Positions 51,957 through 64,000 of a DNA stretch of 64,000 bases are shown one piece after another. The position numbers and the translations under genes are program-made. Position 1 is the first letter of the stretch; each line of letters starts with the position of its first letter. The stretch is from an uncultured Gammaproteobacteria bacterium (GTDB taxonomy: Bacteria > Pseudomonadota > Gammaproteobacteria > Steroidobacterales > XN24): positions 62,001 to 126,000 of the forward strand of contig CALDWW010000011.1 in NCBI GenBank assembly GCA_937924335.1, written 5' to 3'. The notes under the pieces were generated by a model. That model did not search any database and was not told the DNA's origin. It was given only the letters and a program-made list of their open reading frames with translations.

Positions 51957-52439
51957 TCAATCCCTCATCAAAGGCGTGATCAGCCGGTCCGAAATCCAGT
52001 ACAGGGGAGGCCAGACAATCAAGACGGAGACGATCGGCATCAGGCGAAGCACGCCGCCGTCCAGATCGCTGGTCATGCCATCGATCCAGAACCCGATCAG
52101 GGTATACAGGCTGATGATTCCGGTGACGGCCAGTGTCTGCTGCCAGATCGGGAAGACCCGCAGTCGCTGGTAGAACGTGATGGTCAGATAGGTAGACAGC
52201 GCCAGCATGAGGGCGTGCTGTCCAAGCACGCTGCCGGTCAGCACATCGAGCACAAGCCCCATGGTCCAGGCGACTCCAACGCCGAAACGTCCCGGTTGAC
52301 GCATCGACCAGAAGATGAGCGTCAACGCCATCCACGGAGGTCGCAGGATGTCGACGGATGCCGGTAGCGGGGCCACCTCCAGGGACAGCGCCACGAGCAG
52401 CGCCAGCAGGACCGGCCAGATTTTCGTATGACCCCTCAT
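51957..52439 (-). CDS. mreD: Rod shape-determining protein MreD
   Basis: Inner-membrane elongasome subunit. The 160-residue protein has five to six predicted membrane segments, beginning WPVLLALLVALSLEVAPLP, and the family motif WTMGLVLDVLTGSVLGQHAL (about residues 58-77). It ends with a short cytoplasmic tail. The start overlaps the mreC stop (ATGA). It is the expected small and poorly conserved partner of MreC. Confidence 0.95.
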   Translation of the reverse strand: MRGHTKIWPVLLALLVALSLEVAPLPASVDILRPPWMALTLIFWSMRQPGRFGVGVAWTMGLVLDVLTGSVLGQHALMLALSTYLTITFYQRLRVFPIWQQTLAVTGIISLYTLIGFWIDGMTSDLDGGVLRLMPIVSVLIVWPPLYWISDRLITPLMRD

Positions 52440-53350
52440 TGGCTTCCGCCGTCAGCGGACCCGGTCACCTGCGGCTCTGCGGCTGGCGGTTCGGCGCCGG
52501 GCTCCGTCAGTTCCCCAGCCGGGTCAGACTGCTGGACGGCCGGCTGGTTCCAGACGAGCAGGACCTCGCGCTCGCGGTTCAGGGCGCCTGTGGGCTGGGC
52601 GGTGATGTTGGCGAAGGGTTCTCCCGGAATGCGTTCTACTTCCACGACCCGGGCGACCGGATAGCCGGACGGGAAGGCGCCCCCCAGGCCGGACGACACC
52701 AACAGGTCGCCGACCTCGATGTCCGCGTTGTTTGGCAGGAAGGGCAGATTGACTCTGGAGCTGTCGCCGACGCCGACTGCGATCGACCGCAGACCGTTCC
52801 GATTGACTTCCACCGGCGTCGCATGACCCGGATCGCTGATGAGAATCGCCTCCGAGGTGAATGGCTCGACTCTCGTCACCTGACCCACAATGCCCCCGGC
52901 GTCAAGCATGGCCTGACCGACATAGACGTCATCAGAGCCCCCTTTATCGATGACAAAGCGGTGCTGGAACGGATCCAGGTCAACCGACAGGATATTCGCG
53001 ACGAGTACCCGATCGGCCAGCCTCGGCGCTGAATCGAGCAATGCACGCAGCCTGCCGTTTTCCGCTTGCAGGGCCTCCATGCGCTGCAGACGGGCCAGGA
53101 ACTGCAGTCGCTCTTCCCGCAGGCGTCGATTCTCTTCCAGCAGTCGGCTGCGGGAACTGAGGGACTCTGCTCCCCAGCTCAGCGCGCGTGACGGGGCATC
53201 GACGGCCAGCCGGATCGGGTAGACCACCACTGATAGTCCATGCCGCACCGATTCGAGATGGTTCTCGCGGTGATCGAGGAACATCAGGAGGATGGAGACG
53301 ATACCCAGCAGGAACATGCGCATCCCCAACGAGGGGCCACGCGTGAACAT
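52436..53350 (-). CDS. mreC: Rod shape-determining protein MreC
   Basis: Bitopic periplasmic protein that activates PBP2-RodA. About 304 residues: an N-terminal membrane helix (about residues 11-27), a coiled coil (about 55-95, SRLLEENRRLREERLQFLAR) and two beta-barrel domains (about 105-255) with SGLGGAFPSGYPVARV near residues 223-238. The last 40 residues are a proline/glutamate-rich extension without fold. I start at MFTRGPSLGMRMF, the standard MreC N terminus; the longer frame has no support. A hairpin (53424-53450) lies between mreB and mreC. Confidence 0.95.
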   Translation of the reverse strand: MFTRGPSLGMRMFLLGIVSILLMFLDHRENHLESVRHGLSVVVYPIRLAVDAPSRALSWGAESLSSRSRLLEENRRLREERLQFLARLQRMEALQAENGRLRALLDSAPRLADRVLVANILSVDLDPFQHRFVIDKGGSDDVYVGQAMLDAGGIVGQVTRVEPFTSEAILISDPGHATPVEVNRNGLRSIAVGVGDSSRVNLPFLPNNADIEVGDLLVSSGLGGAFPSGYPVARVVEVERIPGEPFANITAQPTGALNREREVLLVWNQPAVQQSDPAGELTEPGAEPPAAEPQVTGSADGGSQ

Positions 53351-53423
53351 GGGTTTGTGTTCGGTGTGCTGCAGCGAGCTCAAGTCCTGGGCATTTGCCG
53401 TTGGCTGGCGACTCGCGTTTATT

Positions 53424-53450
53424 CTGGCGCGTGGGGGAGCCGGGCGCCAG
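53424..53450 (-). other. Intercistronic hairpin between mreB and mreC
   Basis: A 7-bp perfect stem, CTGGCGC at 53424-53430 with GCGCCAG at 53444-53450, and a 13-nt C-rich loop. It begins 6 nt after the mreB stop on the minus strand. It has no U-run, so it could be an attenuator, a 3'-end stabiliser or a processing site that keeps MreB in excess over MreC and MreD. That role is inferred. Confidence 0.45.
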
Positions 53451-53456
53451 CCCCGG

Positions 53457-54601
<1,145 letters not shown>

Positions 54602-54631
54602 CGGTCGACGTGAATACCCAGGAGACAGCCA

Positions 54632-54919
54632 ATGGCGCTGACCAGACGCCAGGTAGAAAACATCGCTAATCTTGCCCGGCTGGAGATCACCGAGGAAGAA
54701 ATTCCGGCATTCGTAGAGAATCTCTCCGGAATTATCGATCTCGTTGATCAACTGAACGCGGCACAGACAGACCACGTGGAGCCGATGGCTCACCCGCTGA
54801 ACATGGTGCAACCGCTGCGTGATGACCGGGTCACCGAGATCGACGAACGCGATGTATTCCAGGCAAATGCGTCGCAGCTCGAATCGGGACTGTACCTGGT
54901 CCCGAAGGTCATCGAATGA
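54632..54919 (+). CDS. gatC: Glu-tRNA(Gln)/Asp-tRNA(Asn) amidotransferase subunit C
   Basis: Small subunit that bridges GatA and GatB in the amidotransferase correcting mischarged Glu-tRNA(Gln) and/or Asp-tRNA(Asn). The 95-residue product has VENIANLARLEITEEE (about residues 8-23), NAAQTDHVEPMAHPL (about 43-57) and the Arg-Asp-Asp block PLRDDRVTE. A CAGGAGA ribosome site precedes the ATG. It heads gatC-gatA-gatB, which face mreB divergently. Confidence 0.96.
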   Translation: MALTRRQVENIANLARLEITEEEIPAFVENLSGIIDLVDQLNAAQTDHVEPMAHPLNMVQPLRDDRVTEIDERDVFQANASQLESGLYLVPKVIE

Positions 54920-55005
54920 GCAGGCCTCCGGGCTAAACCGCTAACTGCCTCACAGCCGGCGACGCCCCGCGGGAACCGGGGCAGGCCGTGCGCCAGGACT
55001 CGAAA

Positions 55006-56472
55006 ATGCATACCCGAACACTCGCAGAACTCGCGGCTGCGCTCCGCGACGGTGATTTCAGCAGCGAAGAACTCGTCGGTCACTTCCTGGATCGGATCGA
55101 GACGCTGGACGCCACGCTGAATGCCTTCGTGACCGTGACCAGAGACCAGGCGCTGGAGGCGGCGCGCTCGGCAGACAGTGCCCGCGCCGATGGGCAGGCA
55201 GGTCCGCTGACCGGCCTGCCCATCGCTCACAAGGACATTTTCTGTACCCGTGGTGTCAAAACCAGCTGTGGATCGCGGATGCTCGACAACTTCGTCTCGC
55301 CCTACGATGCGACCGTGGTCGGACGATTGAAGGCCGCTGGCGTAGTGATGCTCGGTAAGACCAACATGGACGAGTTCGCGATGGGATCGTCGAACGAGAC
55401 CAGCTGGTACGGGCCGGTCAGGAATCCCTGGGATCTGAACAAAGTGCCGGGAGGATCGTCCGGAGGCTCGGCGGCGGCAGTGGCGGCCCGCATGGCGCCG
55501 GCGGCTACCGGGACCGACACCGGCGGCTCGATCCGTCAGCCGGCGGCGCTCACCAACACGACCGGACTGAAACCGACCTACGGCCGGGTGTCGCGTTACG
55601 GAATGATCGCGTTCGCATCCAGCCTGGATCAGGCCGGCACGATTACCGCGAGCGCGGAGGATGCCGCCATGCTCCTCGGCGCGATGGCCGGTCACGACCC
55701 GAGAGATTCGACCAGTGCCGAGGTGCCGGTTCCCGACTACCTGGAGGCCCTGGGGCAGTCCCTGAGCGGTGTGCGCATCGGTCTGGCAAAAGAGTTCCTC
55801 GATGACGGGCTGGACCCGGGCAACGCGGCCGTCCTGGAGCAGGCGCTGAAAGTGTTCCGCGGCCTGGGTGCTTCTGTCGAGGAAGTCAGCCTGCCAAACC
55901 TCGGACTCTCCGTGCCGACTTACTACGTGGTCGCGCCGGCGGAGTGCTCTTCCAACCTGTCGCGATTCGATGGCATTCGTTTCGGATACCGGGCAGAAGA
56001 CCCCAGGGACCTGACTGATCTGTACAAGAGGAGTCGCGGAGAGGGATTCGGGGCCGAGGTAAAACGCCGAATAATGACCGGCACCTACGTCCTTTCCGCG
56101 GGTTACTACGATGCCTATTACCTCAAGGCTCAGCGCGTAAGGCAGCTGATCGCCGGGGACTTCCAGCGCGTGTTCCAGGATGTCGATCTCATCGTCGGAC
56201 CGACGACGCCCACGCCTGCTTTCGATATCGGTGCGAAGGTCGACGATCCGGTCACCATGTACCTCAATGACATTTATACGATCGGCGTCAATCTCGCCGG
56301 TCTGCCGGGGATGTCCGTACCGTGCGGTTTCGTCGGCGGATTGCCGGTCGGGCTGCAGATCATCGGCAATCACTTCGACGAGGGACGGCTCCTGAACGCA
56401 GCGTACATGTATCAGAGGGAGACCGACTGGCATCATCGGGTGCCGGACGGATTTTCGCCTGAATCCGGATGA
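55006..56472 (+). CDS. gatA: Glu-tRNA(Gln)/Asp-tRNA(Asn) amidotransferase subunit A
   Basis: Amidase-signature glutaminase that feeds ammonia to GatB. The 488-residue protein has the catalytic Lys in [14 protein letters not shown] (about residues 68-81) and the amidase signature [19 protein letters not shown] (about 148-166), containing the Ser of the Ser-cisSer-Lys triad, with the second Ser in [13 protein letters not shown]. The ATG at 55006 has AGGA 9 nt upstream; a GTG 18 bases earlier is possible. The stop overlaps the first in-frame ATG of gatB. Confidence 0.97.
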   Translation: MHTRTLAELAAALRDGDFSSEELVGHFLDRIETLDATLNAFVTVTRDQALEAARSADSARADGQAGPLTGLPIAHKDIFCTRGVKTSCGSRMLDNFVSPYDATVVGRLKAAGVVMLGKTNMDEFAMGSSNETSWYGPVRNPWDLNKVPGGSSGGSAAAVAARMAPAATGTDTGGSIRQPAALTNTTGLKPTYGRVSRYGMIAFASSLDQAGTITASAEDAAMLLGAMAGHDPRDSTSAEVPVPDYLEALGQSLSGVRIGLAKEFLDDGLDPGNAAVLEQALKVFRGLGASVEEVSLPNLGLSVPTYYVVAPAECSSNLSRFDGIRFGYRAEDPRDLTDLYKRSRGEGFGAEVKRRIMTGTYVLSAGYYDAYYLKAQRVRQLIAGDFQRVFQDVDLIVGPTTPTPAFDIGAKVDDPVTMYLNDIYTIGVNLAGLPGMSVPCGFVGGLPVGLQIIGNHFDEGRLLNAAYMYQRETDWHHRVPDGFSPESG

Positions 56473-56492
56473 AAGAGAGCGAGGAGACTGGA

Positions 56493-57926
56493 ATGGAATG
56501 GGAAGTCGTCATCGGGCTGGAGATCCATGCCCAGCTAAAGACGGCCAGCAAGATTTTCTCCGCGGCATCCACACAATTCGGTGCGGAGCCGAACACCCAG
56601 GCCTGTCTGGTCGATCTTGGATATCCGGGAGTGCTGCCGGTGCTCAATGGCGATGCCGTGAGGATGGCGGTGCGCTTTGGTCTGGCCAGTCACTCCTCGA
56701 TCGCTCCGCGGTCGATTTTCGCCCGTAAGAATTATTTCTACCCGGATCTGCCAAAGGGATACCAGATCAGCCAGTACGAGTTGCCCGTGGTGCACGATGG
56801 CTGGGTCGACGTAGTACTCGACGACGGTTCCCGCAAGCGGGTGGGGATCACTCGTGCGCACCTCGAAGAGGATGCGGGTAAGTCCCTGCATGAGGATTTC
56901 CACGGTCTGACCGGTATTGACCTCAACAGGGCCGGCACACCGTTGCTCGAGATCGTGTCCGAACCCGATATGCGCTCGGCGAAGGAAGCGGTCGCCTATA
57001 TGAAGCTGATTCACCAACTGGTGCGGTACCTGGACATCTGCGACGGCAATATGCAGGAGGGATCCCTGCGCTGCGATGCCAATATCTCGGTGCGCCCCAT
57101 GGGCCGGCATGAATTCGGTACCAGGGCGGAAATCAAGAACCTGAATTCGTTCCGTTTCATCGAGCGCGCGATCAACTACGAGGCAGAGCGCCAGATCGAT
57201 ATCATCGAATCCGGAGGCAGCGTAGTGCAGGAGACCCGGCTCTATGACTCCGGAAAGGACGAGACTCGCCCGATGCGGAGCAAGGAAGAGGCCAACGACT
57301 ATCGGTACTTCCCGGACCCTGATCTGCTGCCGTTGAAGATAGAGGAGCAGACGGTGGAGTCCATTCGGGCCGATCTGCCCGAGCTGCCGTGGGAGAAGCG
57401 CGACAGGTTCGTCGAGTCTTACGGATTGTCCGACTATGACGCGGGTGTGCTAACCACTGCACGCAGCACGGCGGACTATTTCGAGACCGTGGCCTCAGGC
57501 GGCGCTGATGCGAAGCTTGCGGCAAACTGGGTCATGGGTGAGCTCGCAGGCGCCCTCAACAAGGCGGGGATCGAGATCGAGAACAGTCCCGTGGGTCCCG
57601 ATGCGCTGCGGGGCCTGCTCTCCAGGATCGCGGACGAAACCATCTCCGGCAAGATCGCCAAAGAGGTCTTCGAGTCGATGTGGGCAGGTGAAGGTAGCGC
57701 GGACGAGATCATCGACGGCAAGGGTTTGCGGCAGATCACGGACAGCTCGGCCATACAGTCGGTGATCGACCAGGTGCTGGCCGACAATCCCCAGCAGCTG
57801 GAGCAGTACCGCGCGGGCAAGGTCAAGTTGCTCGGTTTCTTTGTCGGGCAGGTTATGAAGGCGACTCGCGGACAGGCTAACCCGGCTCAGGTCAATGACC
57901 TGTTACGCCGGTCGCTGGACGGCTGA
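56493..57926 (+). CDS. gatB: Glu-tRNA(Gln)/Asp-tRNA(Asn) amidotransferase subunit B
   Basis: tRNA-binding kinase-amidotransferase subunit. The 477-residue protein has the N-terminal [22 protein letters not shown]-like YPGVLPVLN, the catalytic cradle with [19 protein letters not shown] (about residues 75-93) and the C-terminal YqeY-like helical domain. I prefer the ATG at 56493, which has GGAG 6 nt upstream and the standard MEWEVVIG start; an ATG at 56469 overlapping the gatA stop is the alternative. Presence of gatCAB implies the indirect route to Gln-tRNA and/or Asn-tRNA. Confidence 0.96.
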   Translation: MEWEVVIGLEIHAQLKTASKIFSAASTQFGAEPNTQACLVDLGYPGVLPVLNGDAVRMAVRFGLASHSSIAPRSIFARKNYFYPDLPKGYQISQYELPVVHDGWVDVVLDDGSRKRVGITRAHLEEDAGKSLHEDFHGLTGIDLNRAGTPLLEIVSEPDMRSAKEAVAYMKLIHQLVRYLDICDGNMQEGSLRCDANISVRPMGRHEFGTRAEIKNLNSFRFIERAINYEAERQIDIIESGGSVVQETRLYDSGKDETRPMRSKEEANDYRYFPDPDLLPLKIEEQTVESIRADLPELPWEKRDRFVESYGLSDYDAGVLTTARSTADYFETVASGGADAKLAANWVMGELAGALNKAGIEIENSPVGPDALRGLLSRIADETISGKIAKEVFESMWAGEGSADEIIDGKGLRQITDSSAIQSVIDQVLADNPQQLEQYRAGKVKLLGFFVGQVMKATRGQANPAQVNDLLRRSLDG

Positions 57927-57934
57927 GGACGGGG

Positions 57935-58813
57935 ATGCACGACGCTGACCGATTGCGAAAGTTTCTGTTCGAACATATGCCGGTTCGGGGCGAACTCGTA
58001 CACCTGGACCAGGCGTGGCGGCAGGTGCTCGACAATGGCGATTATCCGCCACCCATACGCGTGCTCCTGGGTGAAGCGCTGGCCGCCAGCGTACTGCTCG
58101 CATCGACGCTTAAGTTCGACGGCTTGCTGACCCTGCAGCTTGCAGGCGATGGGCCTATGTATCTTCTGGTCGCTCAGTGCAGTAGCAACCAGCAGGTGCG
58201 CGGCCTGGCCAAGTGGCGGGGAGAGGTCGCAGACGCAGGGCTGGAGACTCTGGCCGGATCGGGCCGGCTGTCGATCGGCGTCGACACCGGTAAGGATGGC
58301 GAGCGCTATCAGGGCATCGTACCCATCACCGGGAACAGCCTCGCAGAGTCGCTCGAGACTTATTTCGATCAGTCTGTGCAGGTGCCCACCCGGCTATGGC
58401 TCGAGAGCGGAAGACAGGCTGCGTCAGGCATGTTGCTGCAGCGCCTGCCAGAAGCCTGGGGGGACCAGGCGGAGCTGGCATGGGACCATGTCCAGGCACT
58501 GGCGGATACGCTGAGTGGCGACGAACTCGCGGATCTTCAGGACGAGGACATCCTGCGCCGGCTGTTCAGCGAGGATGATCTGCGGATGTTCGATCCGACC
58601 CCTGTCGTGTTCCGCTGTTCGTGCAGTCAGAGCAGGGTCGAGACCACCCTGAAAATGCTCGGTCGGGATGAACTCGACGAACTGATCGCCGAGCAGGGAC
58701 GGGTGGACGTGCGCTGTGAGTTCTGTAATCGCCTCTATCGGTTCGACCCTGTGGACACGGCTGGTCTGTTCGTGGGAATGCCTGCGGACGCGGGATACGG
58801 CATCCTCCACTGA
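57935..58813 (+). CDS. hslO: Redox-regulated chaperone Hsp33
   Basis: Holdase activated by oxidative unfolding. The 292-residue protein has the N-terminal chaperone domain (about 1-190) and the C-terminal zinc redox switch with CxC in FRCSCSQSRVETTLKML (about residues 226-242) and CxxC in VRCEFCNRLYRFD (about 261-273). The length is normal. It lies 8 bp after gatB, an unusual neighbour that suggests co-transcription. It is followed by an imperfect long hairpin. Confidence 0.96.
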   Translation: MHDADRLRKFLFEHMPVRGELVHLDQAWRQVLDNGDYPPPIRVLLGEALAASVLLASTLKFDGLLTLQLAGDGPMYLLVAQCSSNQQVRGLAKWRGEVADAGLETLAGSGRLSIGVDTGKDGERYQGIVPITGNSLAESLETYFDQSVQVPTRLWLESGRQAASGMLLQRLPEAWGDQAELAWDHVQALADTLSGDELADLQDEDILRRLFSEDDLRMFDPTPVVFRCSCSQSRVETTLKMLGRDELDELIAEQGRVDVRCEFCNRLYRFDPVDTAGLFVGMPADAGYGILH

Positions 58814-58821
58814 CCCACCCG

Positions 58822-58863
58822 AATCCGGCAAGTCGGTCATTGTGCCGTCCTTGCCGCCGGATT
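58822..58863 (+). terminator. Putative terminator hairpin after hslO
   Basis: AATCCGGCAAG (58822-58832) can pair with CTTGCCGCCGGATT (58850-58863) with a 3-nt bulge; the loop contains a further CGG/CCG pair. It starts 9 bp after the hslO stop and ends 2 bp before the inverted repeat of the sahR promoter region. There is only a loose T-rich stretch afterwards, so intrinsic termination is probable but not textbook. Confidence 0.45.
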
Positions 58864-58864
58864 A

Positions 58865-58881
58865 TGTCTATTTCATAGACA
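58865..58881. repeat. Perfect inverted repeat in the sahR upstream region
   Basis: TGTCTAT and ATAGACA, a perfect 7-bp inverted repeat separated by TTC. Its right arm contains the -35 box TAGACA of the sahR promoter. The size suits a dimeric helix-turn-helix protein, so it may be a second regulator site; it could also simply reinforce the preceding hairpin. Confidence 0.5.
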
Positions 58882-58909
58882 GTTAGGACATATAAAGATA
58901 TATTTATAT
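58876..58909 (+). promoter_or_regulatory. sahR-metF-metH promoter with overlapping palindromic operator
   Basis: The -35 TAGACA (58876-58881, 5 of 6 consensus) and -10 TATATT (58899-58904, 5 of 6) are separated by exactly 17 bp. A 20-bp palindrome with one mismatched pair (58890-58909, ATATAAAGAT/ATATTTATAT) lies across the -10 box. This is where a repressor would act, and the first gene downstream encodes an ArsR-type repressor. I infer it is the SahR operator, sensing S-adenosylhomocysteine. Confidence 0.7.
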
Positions 58910-58938
58910 TTCTGATCCCTGCTTGAGGCCCCGATGCC

Positions 58939-60773
<1,835 letters not shown>

Positions 60774-60788
60774 TACCGGAGTCCCGAA

Positions 60789-63700
60789 ATGGCACGAAGC
60801 GTTAGGCAACAGCTGCAATCAATGCTCGCGGAGCGGATTCTCGTTCTGGATGGAGCCATGGGCACGATGATCCAGGCCCTTGAGCTCAGCGAGGCGGACT
60901 TCAGAGGCCAGCGGTTCTCGGACTGGCATCAGGACCTGGCAGGCAACCATGATCTGCTGTGTCTCACCCGGCCCGCCGTCATCGAGGACATCCATCGCCA
61001 GTACCTGCTGGCCGGTGCCGACATCATCGAGACCAATACGTTCAACGCGACTGCCCCCAGTCAGTCGGACTACGGGCTGCAGGAAGTCGTCCGGGAGTTG
61101 AATCGCGAAGCGGCCGTCCTCGCCCGGCGCGCGGCCGATGCGGTAGCCGCTGAAACCGGCGTTCCGCGATTCGTCGCCGGTGTTCTGGGCCCGACCAGCC
61201 GTACCGCGTCCATCTCTCCCGATGTGTCAGATCCCGCCAACCGCAATATCCGCTTCGACGAGCTCGCGGACGCCTACGAAGACGCTGCCCGCGGTCTGAT
61301 CGAGGGCGGATCCGATCTGTTGATGGTCGAGACTGTCTTCGACACGCTCAATGCCAAGGCGGCCTTGTTTGCGATCTCCGGCGTTCTGGACGAGCTCGGG
61401 ATCGATGTGCCGGTGATGGTCTCGGGGACCATCACTGACGCCTCTGGACGGACACTGTCAGGACAGACCACCGAGGCATTCTGGAACTCTATCCGCCACG
61501 CGTCGCCGATGATCGTCGGGCTCAACTGTGCCCTGGGCGCAGAACAGCTGCGCCCGTTCGCGGCCGAGCTGTCACGCGTCGCGGACACGTTCGTCAGCTC
61601 TCATCCGAATGCCGGTCTGCCAAATGCATTCGGCGAGTACGAGCAGGATGCCGCGACAATGGCCGGCTTGCTGTGCGAGTTCGCGACTGCCGGGTTCGTC
61701 AATCTCGTGGGCGGCTGCTGCGGGACCACGCCGGAACACATACGGCAGATGGCAGAGGCAGTTCGTGGCCTCCCTCCACGGTCGGTGCCGGACGTAGCAC
61801 GAGAATGCCGGCTGGCCGGCCTCGAACCGCTGAACATCGCGGCGGCCGACCTGTTCGTTAACGTCGGTGAGCGGACCAACGTCACCGGCTCCGCGCGATT
61901 CCGCAAGCTGATCGAGGCGGACGATTACTCGACGGCGCTGGACGTGGCGCGACAGCAGGTCATGAGTGGCGCACAGATCGTCGACATCAACATGGATGAG
62001 GGCATGCTGGACTCCGAGGCCGCCATGCAGCGATTCCTCGATCTGCTGGCCGGCGAGCCCGATATCGCGCGGGTGCCGGTCATGCTGGACTCCTCGCGCT
62101 GGGAGGTGCTGGAGACCGGCCTGAAGTGCGTTCAGGGGAAGCCGGTCGTCAACTCCATCAGCCTGAAAGAGGGTGAGCAGCCATTTGTGGAGCAGGCCAG
62201 GCTGATTCGCCGCTACGGTGCGGCAGTCATCGTGATGGCCTTCGATGAGCAGGGGCAGGCTGAGACGCTCCAGCGGCGGATCGAGATCTGTGATCGGGCC
62301 CACCGCATCCTGGTGGATAAGCTGGGGTTCCCGCCCGAGGACATCATCTTCGATCCAAACATCTTTGCTGTCGCGACCGGTATCGAGGAGCACGATCGTT
62401 ACGCCATCGACTTCATCGAGGCGACCCGCCAGATCAAGGAGAGATTGCCTCATTGTCTGATCAGCGGTGGCGTCAGCAACGTCTCGTTCTCGTTTCGCGG
62501 CAACAATGCCGTGCGCGAGGCGATGCACTCGGCATTCCTGTTCCACGCGATACGGGCCGGCATGGATATGGGCATCGTCAACGCCGGCCAGCTCGCGATC
62601 TACGAGGACATCCCGCCGAAGCTCCGGGATGCCGTGGAAGACGTGATCCTTGCGCGCCGACCGGACGCGACCGACCGGCTGTTGGAGGTCGCCGCGGAGT
62701 TCGCTGGCCAGGCGGGCCAGAGTCGTCGTGGAGAGGACCTGTCCTGGCGGGAGCTGGCCGTTGAAAAACGGTTGACGCACGCCCTGGTGAAGGGCCTTGA
62801 CGAGTACATCGTCGAGGATACAGAAGAGGCGCGCCAGCGTGCCCGGCGTCCGCTCGACGTCATCGAAGGTCCGCTGATGGACGGTATGAATGTCGTTGGC
62901 GACCTCTTCGGTGAGGGCAAGATGTTCCTGCCTCAGGTAGTGAAGTCGGCACGGGTGATGAAGAAGGCGGTTGCCCATCTGGTGCCGTTCATCGAGGCCG
63001 AGCGTGGGGACAAGCCCATCTCCAAGGGCAAGATCCTGCTGGCCACGGTGAAAGGCGATGTCCACGACATAGGCAAGAACATTGTCGGCGTGGTCCTCCA
63101 GTGCAACAACTTCGAGGTCATCGATCTCGGCGTTATGGTGCCCTCCGAAAGGATTCTGGAGACCGCCCGCAGCGAGGGTGTGGACGTCATCGGCCTGTCC
63201 GGTCTGATAACGCCGTCTCTCGACGAGATGGTGCGGGTCGGGGAAGAGATGCAAAGGCAGGGTTTCGAATTGCCCTTGCTCATCGGCGGCGCGACGACGT
63301 CGCCTGCGCACACCGCGGTGAAGATCGATCCCGCCTACAATGGACCGGTTGTCTACGTAAAAGACGCCTCCCGCTCGGTGGGCGTGGTGCAGAAGCTGAT
63401 CAGCGAGGAAGACGGTGCATCCTTCGTCACCGAGGTGAAGCGTCTCCATGCTCACAAGCGGGAGCTGCACAAGCGACCGAGCGTCAAGGGTCCGGCCGTA
63501 GCGCTAGCCGCCGCCAGGGAAAATCGATTTCGCGGCCAATGGGCCGACTACCGGCCTCCCGAGCCGCCCACGGCCGTCGTGCAGATCTTTGATGACTACC
63601 CGCTCGACGAACTGGTCGACTACATCGACTGGATGCCGTTCTTCAACGCCTGGGAATTCTCCGGCCGGTTTCCCGACATACTGGAGGACGCGGAGAAAGG

Positions 63701-64000
63701 CGAGGCCGCGACCCAGCTGTTCGCCGATGCCCGGTCGATGCTGGATACGATCCTGCGCGAGCGCTGGCTGCAGGCCCGGGCGGTGACGGGGCTGTTCCCT
63801 GCGGCGGCGGACGGGGACGACGTGGTGATCTATACCGATGAGAGCCGGACGCGTGAGCGGACCCGCCTGCACTTCCTGCGTGAGCAGAGGACCAAGGCAG
63901 GCAACCGGCCCAGTCTGTGCCTGGCCGATTTCATCGCTCCGGCCGGCAGCGGCAGGGCCGACTGGATTGGCGCGTTCGCGGTTACGTCAGGTCTCGGCAT
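60789..64000 (+). CDS. metH: Cobalamin-dependent methionine synthase (partial, cut by window end)
   Basis: Transfers the methyl group of 5-methyl-THF to homocysteine through cobalamin. The first 1070 residues are present of about 1230. Homocysteine domain (about 1-330): [15 protein letters not shown] at the start, Zn Cys in [14 protein letters not shown] and the CCGTTPEH pair. Pterin domain (about 345-620): [11 protein letters not shown]. Cobalamin domain with cap (about 640-880): cobalt-binding His759 in [15 protein letters not shown], the same number as in E. coli. The reactivation domain begins near residue 920 and is cut at SGLG. The frame is open to the last base. No cobalamin riboswitch fits the 15-bp gap before it. 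Confidence 0.97.
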   Translation, partial: MARSVRQQLQSMLAERILVLDGAMGTMIQALELSEADFRGQRFSDWHQDLAGNHDLLCLTRPAVIEDIHRQYLLAGADIIETNTFNATAPSQSDYGLQEVVRELNREAAVLARRAADAVAAETGVPRFVAGVLGPTSRTASISPDVSDPANRNIRFDELADAYEDAARGLIEGGSDLLMVETVFDTLNAKAALFAISGVLDELGIDVPVMVSGTITDASGRTLSGQTTEAFWNSIRHASPMIVGLNCALGAEQLRPFAAELSRVADTFVSSHPNAGLPNAFGEYEQDAATMAGLLCEFATAGFVNLVGGCCGTTPEHIRQMAEAVRGLPPRSVPDVARECRLAGLEPLNIAAADLFVNVGERTNVTGSARFRKLIEADDYSTALDVARQQVMSGAQIVDINMDEGMLDSEAAMQRFLDLLAGEPDIARVPVMLDSSRWEVLETGLKCVQGKPVVNSISLKEGEQPFVEQARLIRRYGAAVIVMAFDEQGQAETLQRRIEICDRAHRILVDKLGFPPEDIIFDPNIFAVATGIEEHDRYAIDFIEATRQIKERLPHCLISGGVSNVSFSFRGNNAVREAMHSAFLFHAIRAGMDMGIVNAGQLAIYEDIPPKLRDAVEDVILARRPDATDRLLEVAAEFAGQAGQSRRGEDLSWRELAVEKRLTHALVKGLDEYIVEDTEEARQRARRPLDVIEGPLMDGMNVVGDLFGEGKMFLPQVVKSARVMKKAVAHLVPFIEAERGDKPISKGKILLATVKGDVHDIGKNIVGVVLQCNNFEVIDLGVMVPSERILETARSEGVDVIGLSGLITPSLDEMVRVGEEMQRQGFELPLLIGGATTSPAHTAVKIDPAYNGPVVYVKDASRSVGVVQKLISEEDGASFVTEVKRLHAHKRELHKRPSVKGPAVALAAARENRFRGQWADYRPPEPPTAVVQIFDDYPLDELVDYIDWMPFFNAWEFSGRFPDILEDAEKGEAATQLFADARSMLDTILRERWLQARAVTGLFPAAADGDDVVIYTDESRTRERTRLHFLREQRTKAGNRPSLCLADFIAPAGSGRADWIGAFAVTSGLG

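Noticed and set aside
54790-56436. A 548-codon open frame on the minus strand opposite gatA
   Set aside because: GatA on the plus strand is complete with all catalytic motifs; the antisense frame has low-complexity Arg/His-rich content and no ribosome site.
60774-60788. Cobalamin riboswitch ahead of metH
   Set aside because: Only 15 bp separate metF and metH, and no B12-box sequence is visible; control is more likely through the sahR operator.
61572-63470. A 632-codon open frame on the minus strand opposite metH
   Set aside because: It is antisense to the highly conserved MetH domains, has no recognisable motifs, and is the kind of open frame that high GC at third codon positions produces opposite a real gene.

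Overview
The window looks like a stretch of chromosome from a GC-rich gammaproteobacterium. The evidence is the conserved block fau - 6S RNA - zapA - zapB-like - ygfB - pepP - ubiH - ubiI, the surA-pdxA-rsmA-apaG-apaH block with lptD at its head, mreBCD-mrdA-rodA-mltB-rlpA-dacA-ybeD-lipB, and the ubiquinone, LPS-export and lipoprotein genes. Two quinone hydroxylases, a kynurenine 3-monooxygenase pathway and phenylalanine hydroxylase suggest an aerobic, amino-acid-degrading free-living cell. I cannot name the genus. I found no tRNA or rRNA genes, no insertion sequences, no prophage and no CRISPR array. Genes are tightly packed, and the only gene-free stretch over 300 bases (11975-12419) holds a tandem glycine riboswitch.

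Layout. 1-79 holds nothing I can assign. 80-1935 (minus): EVE-domain protein, 5-formyl-THF cyclo-ligase, 6S RNA, zapA and a ZapB-like coiled coil. 2065-9438 (plus): ygfB, a small EamA-type membrane protein, pepP, ubiH, ubiI, DUF4404, an AidB-type acyl-CoA dehydrogenase and a PAP2 protein. 9443-11974 (minus): phhB, phhA, ispG. 12160-22133 (plus): glycine riboswitch and terminator, then gcvT, gcvH, gcvPA, tpx, gcvPB, a PfkB-family kinase, a large tandem HtrA-like protease, a hotdog thioesterase and a putative molybdenum-carrier-like protein. 22049-24121 (minus): thioredoxin-domain/DUF255 protein. 24198-29778 (plus): rlmI-like, lgt, thyA, folA, an Asp/Asn beta-hydroxylase, an OmpA-type lipoprotein and a TIP30-like reductase. 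29863-37102 (minus): an isolated sulfotransferase, then the kynurenine operon (SDR - 2-aminomuconate deaminase - 3-HAO - ACMSD - formamidase - kynU - kmo). 37166-44227 (minus): apaH, apaG, uspA, rsmA, pdxA, surA, lptD. 44326-45066 (plus): murU-like. 45050-54500 (minus): lipB to mreB cell-wall cluster. 54632-58813 (plus): gatCAB, hslO. 58865-64000 (plus): operator/promoter, a SahR-type regulator, metF and metH (cut by the window edge).

How it fits together. Several blocks meet in one-carbon metabolism: the glycine cleavage system makes methylene-THF, MetF reduces it, MetH uses the product to make methionine, ThyA and FolA consume and recycle folate, and Fau recovers 5-formyl-THF. Two switches are readable in the DNA: a glycine riboswitch ending in a textbook terminator ahead of gcvT, and a near-palindromic operator lying on the -10 box of the sahR-metF-metH promoter. 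The least ordinary elements are the Nma111/Deg7-like double HtrA protease with a dead second half, thiol peroxidase embedded between the two halves of glycine dehydrogenase, an SDR without the YxxxK motif heading the kynurenine operon, and an isolated sulfotransferase with a more AT-rich look. I see no obviously new defence or mobile system here.
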